Position numbers and translations under genes: made by a program. DNA of 5,324 nucleotides, taken from contig JAGQVC010000146.1 of the NCBI GenBank assembly GCA_020438185.1, forward strand, positions 1-5,324. The letters are read 5' to 3'. Position 1 is the first letter of the stretch, and every line of letters starts with the position of its first letter. Source of the stretch: Bacteroidota bacterium (GTDB taxonomy: Bacteria; Bacteroidota; Bacteroidia; M30B66). The notes under the pieces were generated by a model that was not told the origin of the DNA, searched no databases, and saw only the letters and a list, made by a program, of their open reading frames with translations. Shown here piece after piece: positions 1 through 5,324 of the stretch.

Positions 1-134
1 AATCTGTGGCAAGGCACAAAACCCGCTCTCAGATTGATATTTACGAATATCTCGCCGAAAAGGCGGAAACGGCGCAAAAAAAATTAAAACCAAACCAGAC
101 CGGCACTAAAAAAATACAGGCCGCGGAAGTTTGA
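1..134 (+). CDS. 3' end of an unidentified protein (partial, starts before the window)
   Basis: The third reading frame is open from the left edge to a TGA at 132-134 and encodes the last 43 complete residues of a protein. The tail is strongly hydrophilic and looks helical: it begins SVARHKTRSQIDIYEYLAEK, continues with a Lys/Ala/Glu-rich stretch (AETAQKKLK) and ends in KKIQAAEV. The other two plus frames meet stops within the same stretch, and the composition resembles a genuine charged C-terminus. I do not recognise the family from this tail. In some Bacteroidota the gene before rel encodes a LysM-type lytic transglycosylase near parA/parB, but no LysM or SLT motif is visible here, so that is only a contextual guess. 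It runs in the same direction as rel, 163 bases upstream. Confidence 0.6.
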   Translation, partial: SVARHKTRSQIDIYEYLAEKAETAQKKLKPNQTGTKKIQAAEV

Positions 135-167
135 TTTTAAATGCTCCAATTGTAAACGCAAACCCAT

Positions 168-188
168 CTTTCCGCCGAAGGCGAAAAG
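168..188. other. Hairpin in the gap after the upstream gene, possible weak terminator
   Basis: CTTTCCGCC (168-176) and GGCGAAAAG (180-188) can form a nine-position stem with one C-A mismatch around a GAA triloop, 33 bases past the TGA of the upstream gene. The position suits a transcript end. However, the bases that follow are CCCAAAAAG rather than a U-run, so a standard intrinsic terminator is not supported; it could instead be a 3'-end stabilising stem. The rest of the 135-297 gap is AT-rich, with no gene that I can support. Confidence 0.3.
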
Positions 189-234
189 CCCAAAAAGAAA
201 TTAAGAATAAGCCTGATAAAGCGGTTAATATTTT

Positions 235-267
235 TTACCGTTCGCGCCCATTTTCGGTAACGCTTAC
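235..267. promoter_or_regulatory. Operator-like inverted repeats upstream of rel
   Basis: TTACCG (235-240) is repeated in inverted form as CGGTAA (255-260) with a 14-base spacer. The GTAA of the second copy also forms a short palindrome, GTAA-CGC-TTAC (257-267). The array of TTAC/GTAA half-sites ends two bases before the candidate -7 box of rel, a typical place for a repressor or activator site, or for a hairpin in a read-through transcript. One 6-base inverted repeat in a gap of this size can easily occur by chance, so the call is tentative. Confidence 0.22.
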
Positions 268-268
268 G

Positions 269-276
269 TATTTTTG
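269..276 (+). promoter_or_regulatory. Candidate Bacteroidota -7 promoter element for rel
   Basis: TATTTTTG matches the Bacteroidota -7 consensus TAnnTTTG and lies 21 bases before the rel start codon, implying a leader of about 15 bases. No good TTTG -33 element is present at the usual distance (the closest, TTCG at 241-244, is spaced too far), so the promoter rests on the -7 match and its position in the only sizeable gap before rel. Confidence 0.35.
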
Positions 277-297
277 AGTTCTTTAGAATTTTAATGT

Positions 298-2538
298 ATG
301 AACGTTGCCGGCATTGATCTGGAAAAGGAGAAAAAGGAAATCCTTAGGCGTTACAGTGCCATTTTACGGGCACTTGGCGATAAGGCCGACAAGCAGGAAC
401 GTGCGCTAATCCGCAAAGCCTTTGATCTGGCATTGGATGCACACAAGGATATGCGGCGCAAATCGGGCGAGCCATACATTTACCACCCTATTGCTGTTGC
501 GCAAATTACCGTGAGTGAAATGGGACTTGGGGCAACTGCTGTTATATGCGCTCTGCTGCACGACACAGTTGAAGACACAGACGTTACGCTGGAAGACATT
601 CGCAGCATGTTTGGTGAAACCGAGGCAAAAATTATTGACGGCCTCACCAAGATTGAGAATGTTTTCGACCAAAGCTCATCCATACAAGCTGAGAATTTCA
701 GAAAAGTGCTGCTCACGCTGAGTGATGACGTGCGTGTAATATTAATTAAGCTGGCCGACAGGCTGCACAATATGCGCACGCTGGACAGCATGCGCCGCGA
801 CAAGCAGTTGAAAATTGCGTCCGAAACCTTGTTTCTTTATGCTCCTCTGGCGCATCGACTTGGTTTATACAGCATTAAAACCGAAATGGAAGATCTGGGG
901 CTGATGTACACAGAGCCGGATGTTTACGAAGAAATAATCACGAAACTTAAAAATACCGAAGAAGTTCGAAGGCGATTTATTTCCCGCTTTATCCACCCGA
1001 TAAGAAATAGTCTGAATGAACAGGGGTTTCAATTTGATATTAAAGGGCGCCCGAAATCAATTTATTCAATCTACAATAAAATCAAGGTAAAGGGAATTCC
1101 TTTCGAGGAGATTTTCGACATTTTTGCAATCCGGATTATTATTGATTCTCCTCCGGAAACGGAGAAAGCCGACTGTTGGCGCGTATATTCAATTATAACA
1201 GATATTTATCAGCCAAGCCCGGATCGTTTGCGCGACTGGATTTCGACACCACGTGCAAACGGCTACGAATCGCTGCATACAACTGTTATGAGTCCAACCG
1301 GAAAGTGGGTTGAAGTTCAGATTCGCTCAAGCCGCATGGACGAAATTGCAGAAAAAGGACTTGCCGCACACTGGCGTTATAAAGAACACGATGATGCCGA
1401 AAGCGGCATAGACGAATGGCTTCATAAAATCAGGGAAATGCTCGATCATTCAGACTCGAATGCGCTGGAGTTTATCAATGATTTTAAACTGAATCTTTTT
1501 TCGGAAGAAATTTTTGTCTTCACCCCGAAGGGGGAATTAAAAACCTTGCCTTCAGGCTCTTCAGCTCTGGATTTTGCATTCGATATTCACTCTGAAGTTG
1601 GTATGTCGTGCATTGGTGCCAAAGTGAATAATAAACTGGTGCCATTGAGTCATAAACTGAAAAGTGGCGACCAGATTGAAATTTTGAGTTCCAGCAAACA
1701 GAAACCTAAGGAAGACTGGCTGAACTTCGTGGTTACCGCCAAGGCGCGATCAAAAATTAAATCCTCACTAAAAGAAGAAAAGCGGCAGATCGCTGATGTT
1801 GGAAAGGAAATTCTTGAGAAAAAATTAAAATCGGCCAAAGTGGCCATGGATCAGAATGCGATAAATAATCTGATTAAGCATTTTAAATTGCCAAGTGCCC
1901 TCGATTTATTTTATAGCATTGGCGAGGGAATCATCAAGCCCGACAACATTCAGAAATACGCCCGCGGCGAGCAGGATAGCTGGTACAAACTACTCCGCAA
2001 CCGGTTCAAACGCAGCGGTAGCGATGTTAGCGAAGATAAACCTGTAACTCTTGAAAACATTGTTCAGGAAGTTAGAGGTAAATCGGACATGCTGGTGATT
2101 GGAGAGGACATGCAGAAGATTGATTACAAGCTTGCTACATGTTGCAACCCGATTCCTGGCGATGAAGTATTCGGCTTTGTAACCATCAACGACGGGATTA
2201 AAATCCACAAAACCAATTGCCCGAATGCAATCAGTTTGATGTCGAATTACGCCTACCGAATAGTAAAGGCGCGCTGGATGAACCAGCAACAAATTGCGTT
2301 TATGGCCGGAATTCGGGTGGATGGAATTGATGATGTGGGAATTGTAAATAATATTACGCGGATTATTTCCAACGAACTGAACGTGAACATGCGTTCGATT
2401 AGCTTCGATAGCCACGATGGTGTGTTCGAAGGAAACATTATGGTTTTTGTGCATGATACGCATCACCTAACCGAACTAATGCAGAAAATAAGAGAGGTAA
2501 AAGGCGTGACTGCTGTGTCGCGCGTAGATTCAAAATAA
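298..2538 (+). CDS. rel: Bifunctional (p)ppGpp synthetase/hydrolase, long Rel/SpoT type
   Basis: This cytosolic enzyme makes the alarmone (p)ppGpp from ATP and GDP/GTP and hydrolyses it back, setting the stringent response. The 746 residues match the family's usual length and carry every domain. The HD hydrolase (about 40-160) keeps its metal and catalytic residues: H63, H88-D89, E92-D93 and D154 in ADRLHN. The synthetase (about 245-360) has GRPKSIYSIY at 250-259, D274, RLRD at 310-313, NGYESLHT and the catalytic Glu at 339 in VEVQIR. The basic RLRD corresponds to the RxKD motif of bifunctional enzymes, not the EXDD of hydrolase-dead RelA. Then come a TGS domain (about 403-463), a helical region, a zinc-finger-like domain with C615-C616, H637 and C641, and a C-terminal ACT domain (about 668-743). 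Both activities should be intact. The ATG follows AT-rich sequence without a Shine-Dalgarno; an overlapping ATG at 294 is in another frame and soon stops. The symbol relA or spoT is used for the same protein in different genomes. Confidence 0.97.
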   Translation: MNVAGIDLEKEKKEILRRYSAILRALGDKADKQERALIRKAFDLALDAHKDMRRKSGEPYIYHPIAVAQITVSEMGLGATAVICALLHDTVEDTDVTLEDIRSMFGETEAKIIDGLTKIENVFDQSSSIQAENFRKVLLTLSDDVRVILIKLADRLHNMRTLDSMRRDKQLKIASETLFLYAPLAHRLGLYSIKTEMEDLGLMYTEPDVYEEIITKLKNTEEVRRRFISRFIHPIRNSLNEQGFQFDIKGRPKSIYSIYNKIKVKGIPFEEIFDIFAIRIIIDSPPETEKADCWRVYSIITDIYQPSPDRLRDWISTPRANGYESLHTTVMSPTGKWVEVQIRSSRMDEIAEKGLAAHWRYKEHDDAESGIDEWLHKIREMLDHSDSNALEFINDFKLNLFSEEIFVFTPKGELKTLPSGSSALDFAFDIHSEVGMSCIGAKVNNKLVPLSHKLKSGDQIEILSSSKQKPKEDWLNFVVTAKARSKIKSSLKEEKRQIADVGKEILEKKLKSAKVAMDQNAINNLIKHFKLPSALDLFYSIGEGIIKPDNIQKYARGEQDSWYKLLRNRFKRSGSDVSEDKPVTLENIVQEVRGKSDMLVIGEDMQKIDYKLATCCNPIPGDEVFGFVTINDGIKIHKTNCPNAISLMSNYAYRIVKARWMNQQQIAFMAGIRVDGIDDVGIVNNITRIISNELNVNMRSISFDSHDGVFEGNIMVFVHDTHHLTELMQKIREVKGVTAVSRVDSK

Positions 2539-2541
2539 TTT

Positions 2542-2563
2542 CTGCCTAATTCGGCAGGATTTT
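2542..2563 (+). terminator. Weak intrinsic terminator candidate after rel
   Basis: Three bases past the rel stop, CTGCC (2542-2546) and GGCAG (2553-2557) form a perfect 5-bp GC-rich stem with a TAATTC loop, followed by GA and then TTTT. The stem is short and the U-run interrupted, so termination is probably partial and some read-through into fur is possible. Confidence 0.4.
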
Positions 2564-2587
2564 ACCTCAAATACAAGGCGATTTTAA

Positions 2588-2595
2588 TACTTTTG
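2588..2595 (+). promoter_or_regulatory. Candidate -7 promoter element for the fur-STAS-purA operon
   Basis: TACTTTTG is an exact match to the Bacteroidota -7 consensus TAnnTTTG and sits 17 bases before the fur ATG, so transcription would begin only about 10 bases before the start codon. No clear -33 TTTG is present. CAAGG (2574-2578) and CCTTG (2597-2601) flank the box as an inverted repeat with an 18-base spacer, followed by T6. That could be an operator covering the promoter, for instance for autoregulation, or an incidental weak hairpin. Confidence 0.4.
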
Positions 2596-2612
2596 ACCTT
2601 GCTTTTTTCGCG

Positions 2613-3089
2613 ATGCCGGAACAGGAAACCAAAGAGACAGTAAAACAGATTTTTTCAGATTACCTGGAGCAAAACGGACACAGGAAAACTCCTGAACGCT
2701 TTGCCATTCTGGATGAAATTTATTCACATCAGGGCCATTTTGATATTGAGTCGCTGTATGTGTACATGAAAAATAAAAAGTACCGCGTTAGCCGCGCAAC
2801 ACTCTATAACACAATCGAATTGCTTCAAACCTGCAACCTGGTTACCCGACATCAGTTTGGAAAAAATCAGGCGCAGTTTGAAAAATCTTTCAAATACAAG
2901 CAACACGATCATTTAATTTGCTCCGATTGCCAGAAAGTATTCGAGTTTTGTGATCCGCGTGTGCAGCAAATTCAGAAAATGACCGGTGAATTGCTCAATT
3001 TTAAAATCAGCAGTCACAGTCTTACATTTTTTGGAGCCTGCTCTAAACTCGCCGAGACAGGCAAGTGCGAAAATAAATCGGATAGCTGA
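2613..3089 (+). CDS. Fur-family (ferric uptake/peroxide/zinc-type) transcriptional regulator
   Basis: This is a cytosolic metal-dependent DNA-binding protein of 158 residues, slightly longer than typical Fur proteins. The N-terminal winged helix (about 10-85) contains GHRKTPERFAIL and the recognition-helix segment RVSRATLYNTIELL (58-71). The C-terminal dimerisation and metal domain has HDH at 98-100, the first structural zinc pair C103-S-D-C106, and H135. H39 and H42 are further likely ligands. The second cysteine pair is unusual: C143 is kept in the expected place, but its partner a few residues on is replaced and the next Cys is C152, giving CX8C. The sequence does not tell iron, zinc, manganese or peroxide sensing apart. 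The ATG has no Shine-Dalgarno upstream; it was chosen because the N-terminus then matches the family and no in-frame alternative fits. The gene overlaps the STAS gene by one base and probably leads the operon ending in purA. Family assignment is secure; the specific role is not. Confidence 0.93.
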   Translation: MPEQETKETVKQIFSDYLEQNGHRKTPERFAILDEIYSHQGHFDIESLYVYMKNKKYRVSRATLYNTIELLQTCNLVTRHQFGKNQAQFEKSFKYKQHDHLICSDCQKVFEFCDPRVQQIQKMTGELLNFKISSHSLTFFGACSKLAETGKCENKSDS

Positions 3090-3460
3090 TGGCATTCGAA
3101 TTTGGCATGGACGAAGAAGCCGGTTTTCCGGTGTTATGCCTCGAGGGCAGCCTGATGGAAAAGCACCAGGCCGAAGACCTGATGGAAGAAGTGCAGGAAT
3201 TGCTGATTGAAGGCAGCAACAATCTGATTCTTGATTTAAGCAATCTCAATTATCTGAATTCGAGCGGACTGAATGTATTGCTCAACATTCTTACCCGCGC
3301 CAGAAATGCCGGAGGCGAAGTGATTATTTCAGGTGTTAATGAGCGATTAAAAAATTTATTGGTAATTACTAAACTGGATGCGGTTTTTCAATTCAGCGAA
3401 AATCCCGGCGAAGCCGTGAAAAGATTGAAAACACCTGATAATCCGCAAGAACAAAAATGA
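3089..3460 (+). CDS. Single-domain STAS protein, anti-sigma factor antagonist-like
   Basis: This 123-residue soluble protein is essentially one STAS domain (about 4-112), the SpoIIAA/RsbV fold. It shows the usual order: an N-terminal strand pair ending FPVLCLEGSL, a helix (KHQAEDLMEEVQELLIEG), the strand NLILDLSNLNYL, the signature NSSGLNVLL (57-65) and a C-terminal strand-helix unit (GGEVIISGVNERLKNLLVITKL). In SpoIIAA-like proteins the second Ser of the DSSG motif is phosphorylated by an anti-sigma kinase; S59 is the equivalent here, with Asn in place of the preceding Asp. Such proteins release a sigma factor from its anti-sigma partner or act as phospho-switch adaptors. No kinase, PP2C phosphatase or sigma gene lies in the window, so the partner is unknown. 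The start overlaps the fur stop (TGATG) and the end overlaps the purA start (ATGA), so translation is probably coupled on both sides. Met7 is a less likely start because the coupling geometry would be lost. Confidence 0.9.
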   Translation: MAFEFGMDEEAGFPVLCLEGSLMEKHQAEDLMEEVQELLIEGSNNLILDLSNLNYLNSSGLNVLLNILTRARNAGGEVIISGVNERLKNLLVITKLDAVFQFSENPGEAVKRLKTPDNPQEQK

Positions 3461-4728
3461 AACTCGATATTTTACTCGGACTCCAGTGGGGCGACGAAGG
3501 CAAAGGAAAAATCGTGGATGTTTTAAGTCCCGAATACGACGTAATAGCCCGTTTTCAGGGCGGTCCAAACGCCGGTCATTCGCTTGAGTTTAATGGAATA
3601 AAACACGTTTTGCATACCATTCCATCCGGTATTTTTCACGATAAAACCATGAATATTGTCGGTAACGGGGTAGTAATTGACCCGGTTATTTTTAAAAAGG
3701 AAATTGATGCGTTGGAAAAGCTGGGAGTTGATGCAACCAAAAACCTTCGGATTTCAAGAAAAGCACATTTGATTTTACCAACGCATCGCTTGCTGGATGC
3801 GGCTTCGGAAGCAGCCAAAGGAAATTCCAAAATAGGTTCTACATTAAAAGGAATTGGTCCAACGTATATGGATAAAACCGGCCGCAACGGATTACGTACC
3901 GGCGATATTTCTTTACCCGACTTCATGGATAAATACCGCTTTCTGGCAGGAAAACATGAAGAAATGCTTGGGCATTTTAATTTCGAATACGATCTGACTT
4001 CGCTGGAACCTGCATTTTTTGAAAGCATTGAATTCCTGCGGAAATTCACATTTATTGATAGCGAATATGAAGTAAATGAGGCTCTTAACCAAAAGCAAAA
4101 AGTGCTTGCCGAAGGTGCTCAGGGTTCGCTTCTGGATATTGATTTTGGCTCCTACCCTTTTGTAACTTCATCCAATACAATTAGCGCCGGAGCCTGCACG
4201 GGGCTTGGTGTTGCGCCGGGAAAAATTGCCGAAGTATATGGTATTTTCAAGGCGTATTGCACACGCGTTGGCAGCGGTCCTTTTCCAACGGAGTTGGAGA
4301 ATGAAACCGGTGAAGAAATCCGAAAAATCGGGCGTGAATTTGGTGCTACCACAGGAAGGCCAAGGCGTTGCGGCTGGCTGGATTTGCCCGCTTTACGTTA
4401 TTCAATTATGATTAACGGTGTTACGCAATTAATTATGACAAAAGCTGATGTGCTATCGGGATTTGCCGAAATACCGGTTTGCGTGGCCTACGAAACACCC
4501 GATGGAGTAACAGAGCGCTTTCCGTTTGAATATCGCCCTGATGTAATGAAACCGGTTTATCACAGCCTGCCCGGCTGGAAGGAAGATCTGACGGGTATTA
4601 AATCGGAATCCGATTTCCCGGCTAACCTCAGCAATTACATTCGGTTTATTGAAGAAAAACTGGGCGTTCCGGTAACAATTGTTTCAGTTGGCCCCGACAG
4701 GGAGCAGACCATCAGGCGGAAAGCCTGA
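3457..4728 (+). CDS. purA: Adenylosuccinate synthetase
   Basis: PurA joins IMP and L-aspartate using GTP to give adenylosuccinate, GDP and phosphate, the first committed step from IMP to AMP, in the cytosol. The 423 residues are near the usual 425-430. The N-terminal P-loop-like signature QWGDEGKGK (10-18) includes the catalytic D13, and GGPNAGH (35-41) ends in the catalytic H41. IGSTLKGIGPTY (126-137) and R143 form the IMP phosphate site. EGAQGSLLDIDFGSYP (219-234) and TSSNT are the conserved core, GATTGRPRR (297-304) is the aspartate/IMP loop, TKAD (328-331) is the guanine-recognition motif and GPDREQT (412-418) is near the C-terminus. All key residues are present. The ATG overlaps the STAS stop by four bases, so translation probably re-initiates there; the upstream sequence is only weakly purine-rich. 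In E. coli PurA is inhibited by (p)ppGpp, made by the Rel encoded two genes upstream. It ends 3 bases short of the convergent ilvE. Confidence 0.98.
   Translation: MKLDILLGLQWGDEGKGKIVDVLSPEYDVIARFQGGPNAGHSLEFNGIKHVLHTIPSGIFHDKTMNIVGNGVVIDPVIFKKEIDALEKLGVDATKNLRISRKAHLILPTHRLLDAASEAAKGNSKIGSTLKGIGPTYMDKTGRNGLRTGDISLPDFMDKYRFLAGKHEEMLGHFNFEYDLTSLEPAFFESIEFLRKFTFIDSEYEVNEALNQKQKVLAEGAQGSLLDIDFGSYPFVTSSNTISAGACTGLGVAPGKIAEVYGIFKAYCTRVGSGPFPTELENETGEEIRKIGREFGATTGRPRRCGWLDLPALRYSIMINGVTQLIMTKADVLSGFAEIPVCVAYETPDGVTERFPFEYRPDVMKPVYHSLPGWKEDLTGIKSESDFPANLSNYIRFIEEKLGVPVTIVSVGPDREQTIRRKA
4712..4728. other. Hairpin spanning the purA stop codon
   Basis: TCAGGC (4712-4717) and GCCTGA (4723-4728) are perfectly complementary around a GGAAA loop, and the TGA stop of purA forms the end of the second arm. 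On the opposite strand the stem lies just past the ilvE stop, so it could protect or terminate either convergent transcript. Neither strand has a U-run right after it, so it is not called a terminator. Confidence 0.35.
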
Positions 4729-4731
4729 ATT

Positions 4732-5324
4732 CTACAACTTCTGAATCCATCCAAATGGATCGGCAGTGCGGCCTTTTTTCACATCGGTGAGGAATTTAAG
4801 CGCGCGGCTGCCAAATGAATCGTGTGTTGGCTCCGGAACCTCGTAATCTTTGCCATCGTGACCAATTACAGAAATCGGTGTAATGTTGGCAGCCGTTCCG
4901 GTTCCGAATGCTTCCTGAAGTTTACCTTCCTTAAAAGCACTCACGATTTCATTAACCGACACGTCGCGTTCCTGAACAAGCATGCCCCAGTGGCGCGCCA
5001 GTTCAATTACCGAATCACGGGTAATTCCGGCCAATTTTGAGGGACTTAGTGAAGGAGTAATTAAAACCCCATCGATCACAAACATCAGATTCATGGTTCC
5101 CGATTCCTCCACTTTGGTATTGGTTGCCGCATCGGTCCAGATTACCTGATCGTAACCACGTTGCTGCGCGAGCTGGGTTGGATACAATGCACCCGCATAA
5201 TTACCCGCAGCTTTGGCAAAGCCGGTTCCCGATCGACTTGCCCTTGAATAAGTTTTTTCAATCACAACCTTAAGTCGGTTGGAATAATATGCGCCGGTTG
5301 GCGAGGTAAGAATGATAAATTTAT
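4732..5324 (-). CDS. ilvE: Branched-chain amino acid aminotransferase, C-terminal part (runs off the right edge)
   Basis: This PLP enzyme of fold-type IV moves the amino group between glutamate and the keto acids of leucine, isoleucine and valine, the last biosynthetic and first degradative step. The visible 196 residues are the C-terminal part of a protein that usually has about 340-355, resembling the larger eukaryote-like IlvE type. The frame stays open to the window edge; the GTG at 5263-5265 is an internal Val, not the start. Evidence includes TSPTGAYYSNRLKVVIEKTY, then GTGFAKAAGNYAGALYPTQ, in which the Lys encoded at 5212-5214 is the PLP-binding lysine. The usual GGNY is AGNY here. Next comes VEESGTMNLMFVIDGVLITP, with the cofactor-contacting Glu and the conserved Asn. 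ITRDSVIELA and GTGTAANITPISVI supply cofactor phosphate contacts. The stop is TAG at 4732-4734. It converges on purA with a 3-base gap, so it belongs to a separate transcription unit. Confidence 0.95.
   Translation of the reverse strand, partial: KFIILTSPTGAYYSNRLKVVIEKTYSRASRSGTGFAKAAGNYAGALYPTQLAQQRGYDQVIWTDAATNTKVEESGTMNLMFVIDGVLITPSLSPSKLAGITRDSVIELARHWGMLVQERDVSVNEIVSAFKEGKLQEAFGTGTAANITPISVIGHDGKDYEVPEPTHDSFGSRALKFLTDVKKGRTADPFGWIQKL
4745..4779 (+). terminator. Possible terminator of the purA transcript inside the 3' end of ilvE
   Basis: ATCCAT (4745-4750) and ATGGAT (4755-4760) form a perfect 6-bp stem with a CCAA loop, 16 bases past the purA stop and within the coding sequence of ilvE (its GWIQ codons). 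A run of six T (4774-4779) follows, but 13 bases later, too far for a standard intrinsic terminator. With only 3 bases between the convergent genes, any purA terminator must lie inside ilvE or be set by collision. Confidence 0.22.

Noticed and set aside
168..188. Hairpin as a true intrinsic terminator of the upstream gene
   Set aside because: The bases after the stem are C- and A-rich, with no U-run; it is kept only as an unassigned stem.
480..803. 107-codon minus-strand frame opposite the Rel hydrolase domain
   Set aside because: The Ser-rich translation is typical of the antisense of an Asp/Glu/Lys/Arg-coding gene, and the plus strand carries the conserved HD motifs.
1990..2466. 158-codon open frame on the minus strand opposite the 3' part of rel
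   Set aside because: It lies wholly opposite the conserved zinc-finger-like and ACT regions of rel, and its translation shows no recognisable domain; it is a shadow of the real gene.
3636..4049. 137-codon open frame on the minus strand inside purA
   Set aside because: purA is unmistakable along the full stretch and the antisense product is low in recognisable motifs, so it is an antisense shadow.
4822..5040. 72-codon plus-strand frame inside the convergent aminotransferase
   Set aside because: The minus strand encodes the conserved IlvE C-terminal domain here; no start signal or family similarity is visible for the plus frame.
5263..5265. GTG as the start of the minus-strand aminotransferase
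   Set aside because: The frame continues upstream to the window edge with clear IlvE sequence (FIILTSPTGAYYSNRLK), so this codon is an internal valine.
1..5324. CRISPR array, insertion sequence, tRNA or other mobile or defence system
   Set aside because: No direct repeat array, terminal inverted repeats with a transposase, or cloverleaf was seen; all five identified genes are housekeeping or regulatory types.

Overview
The window looks like chromosomal DNA from a member of the Bacteroidota, probably near the Bacteroidales/Marinilabiliales. Three things point there: protein signatures such as IGSTLKGIGPTY in PurA and RLRDWIS in Rel, the near absence of Shine-Dalgarno sequences before the starts, and TAnnTTTG-type -7 promoter elements (TATTTTTG, TACTTTTG) in the two real intergenic gaps. 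The order rel - fur - purA also fits my memory of Bacteroidota genomes, but I could not check it by search. There is no sign of a mobile element, CRISPR array, rRNA or tRNA, and the window reads as ordinary core genome.

Layout. Positions 1-134 hold the 3' end of an unidentified plus-strand gene. A 163-base AT-rich gap follows with hairpins, inverted repeats and a candidate promoter. Then comes a full-length Rel/SpoT-type (p)ppGpp synthetase/hydrolase (298-2538). After a 74-base gap with a weak hairpin and a second candidate promoter, three tightly packed plus-strand genes follow: a Fur-family regulator (2613-3089), a small STAS-domain anti-sigma-antagonist-like protein (3089-3460) and adenylosuccinate synthetase PurA (3457-4728). 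Their junctions overlap by 1 base (TGATG) and 4 bases (ATGA), so the three are very likely one translationally coupled operon. Only 3 bases past the purA stop, a convergent minus-strand branched-chain aminotransferase (IlvE type) ends; its N-terminal part lies beyond the right edge.

How the genes may work together. Rel makes and destroys (p)ppGpp from purine nucleotides. PurA commits IMP to AMP and is a known (p)ppGpp-inhibited enzyme in E. coli. IlvE makes branched-chain amino acids, whose shortage is a classic stringent-response trigger. The neighbourhood therefore has a loose purine/amino-acid/stringent-control theme. A metalloregulator-family protein and an orphan STAS protein co-expressed with purA are the least expected part. 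I did not find a convincing new system; the STAS gene coupled between fur and purA, and the altered second cysteine pair of the Fur protein, are the items most worth checking.
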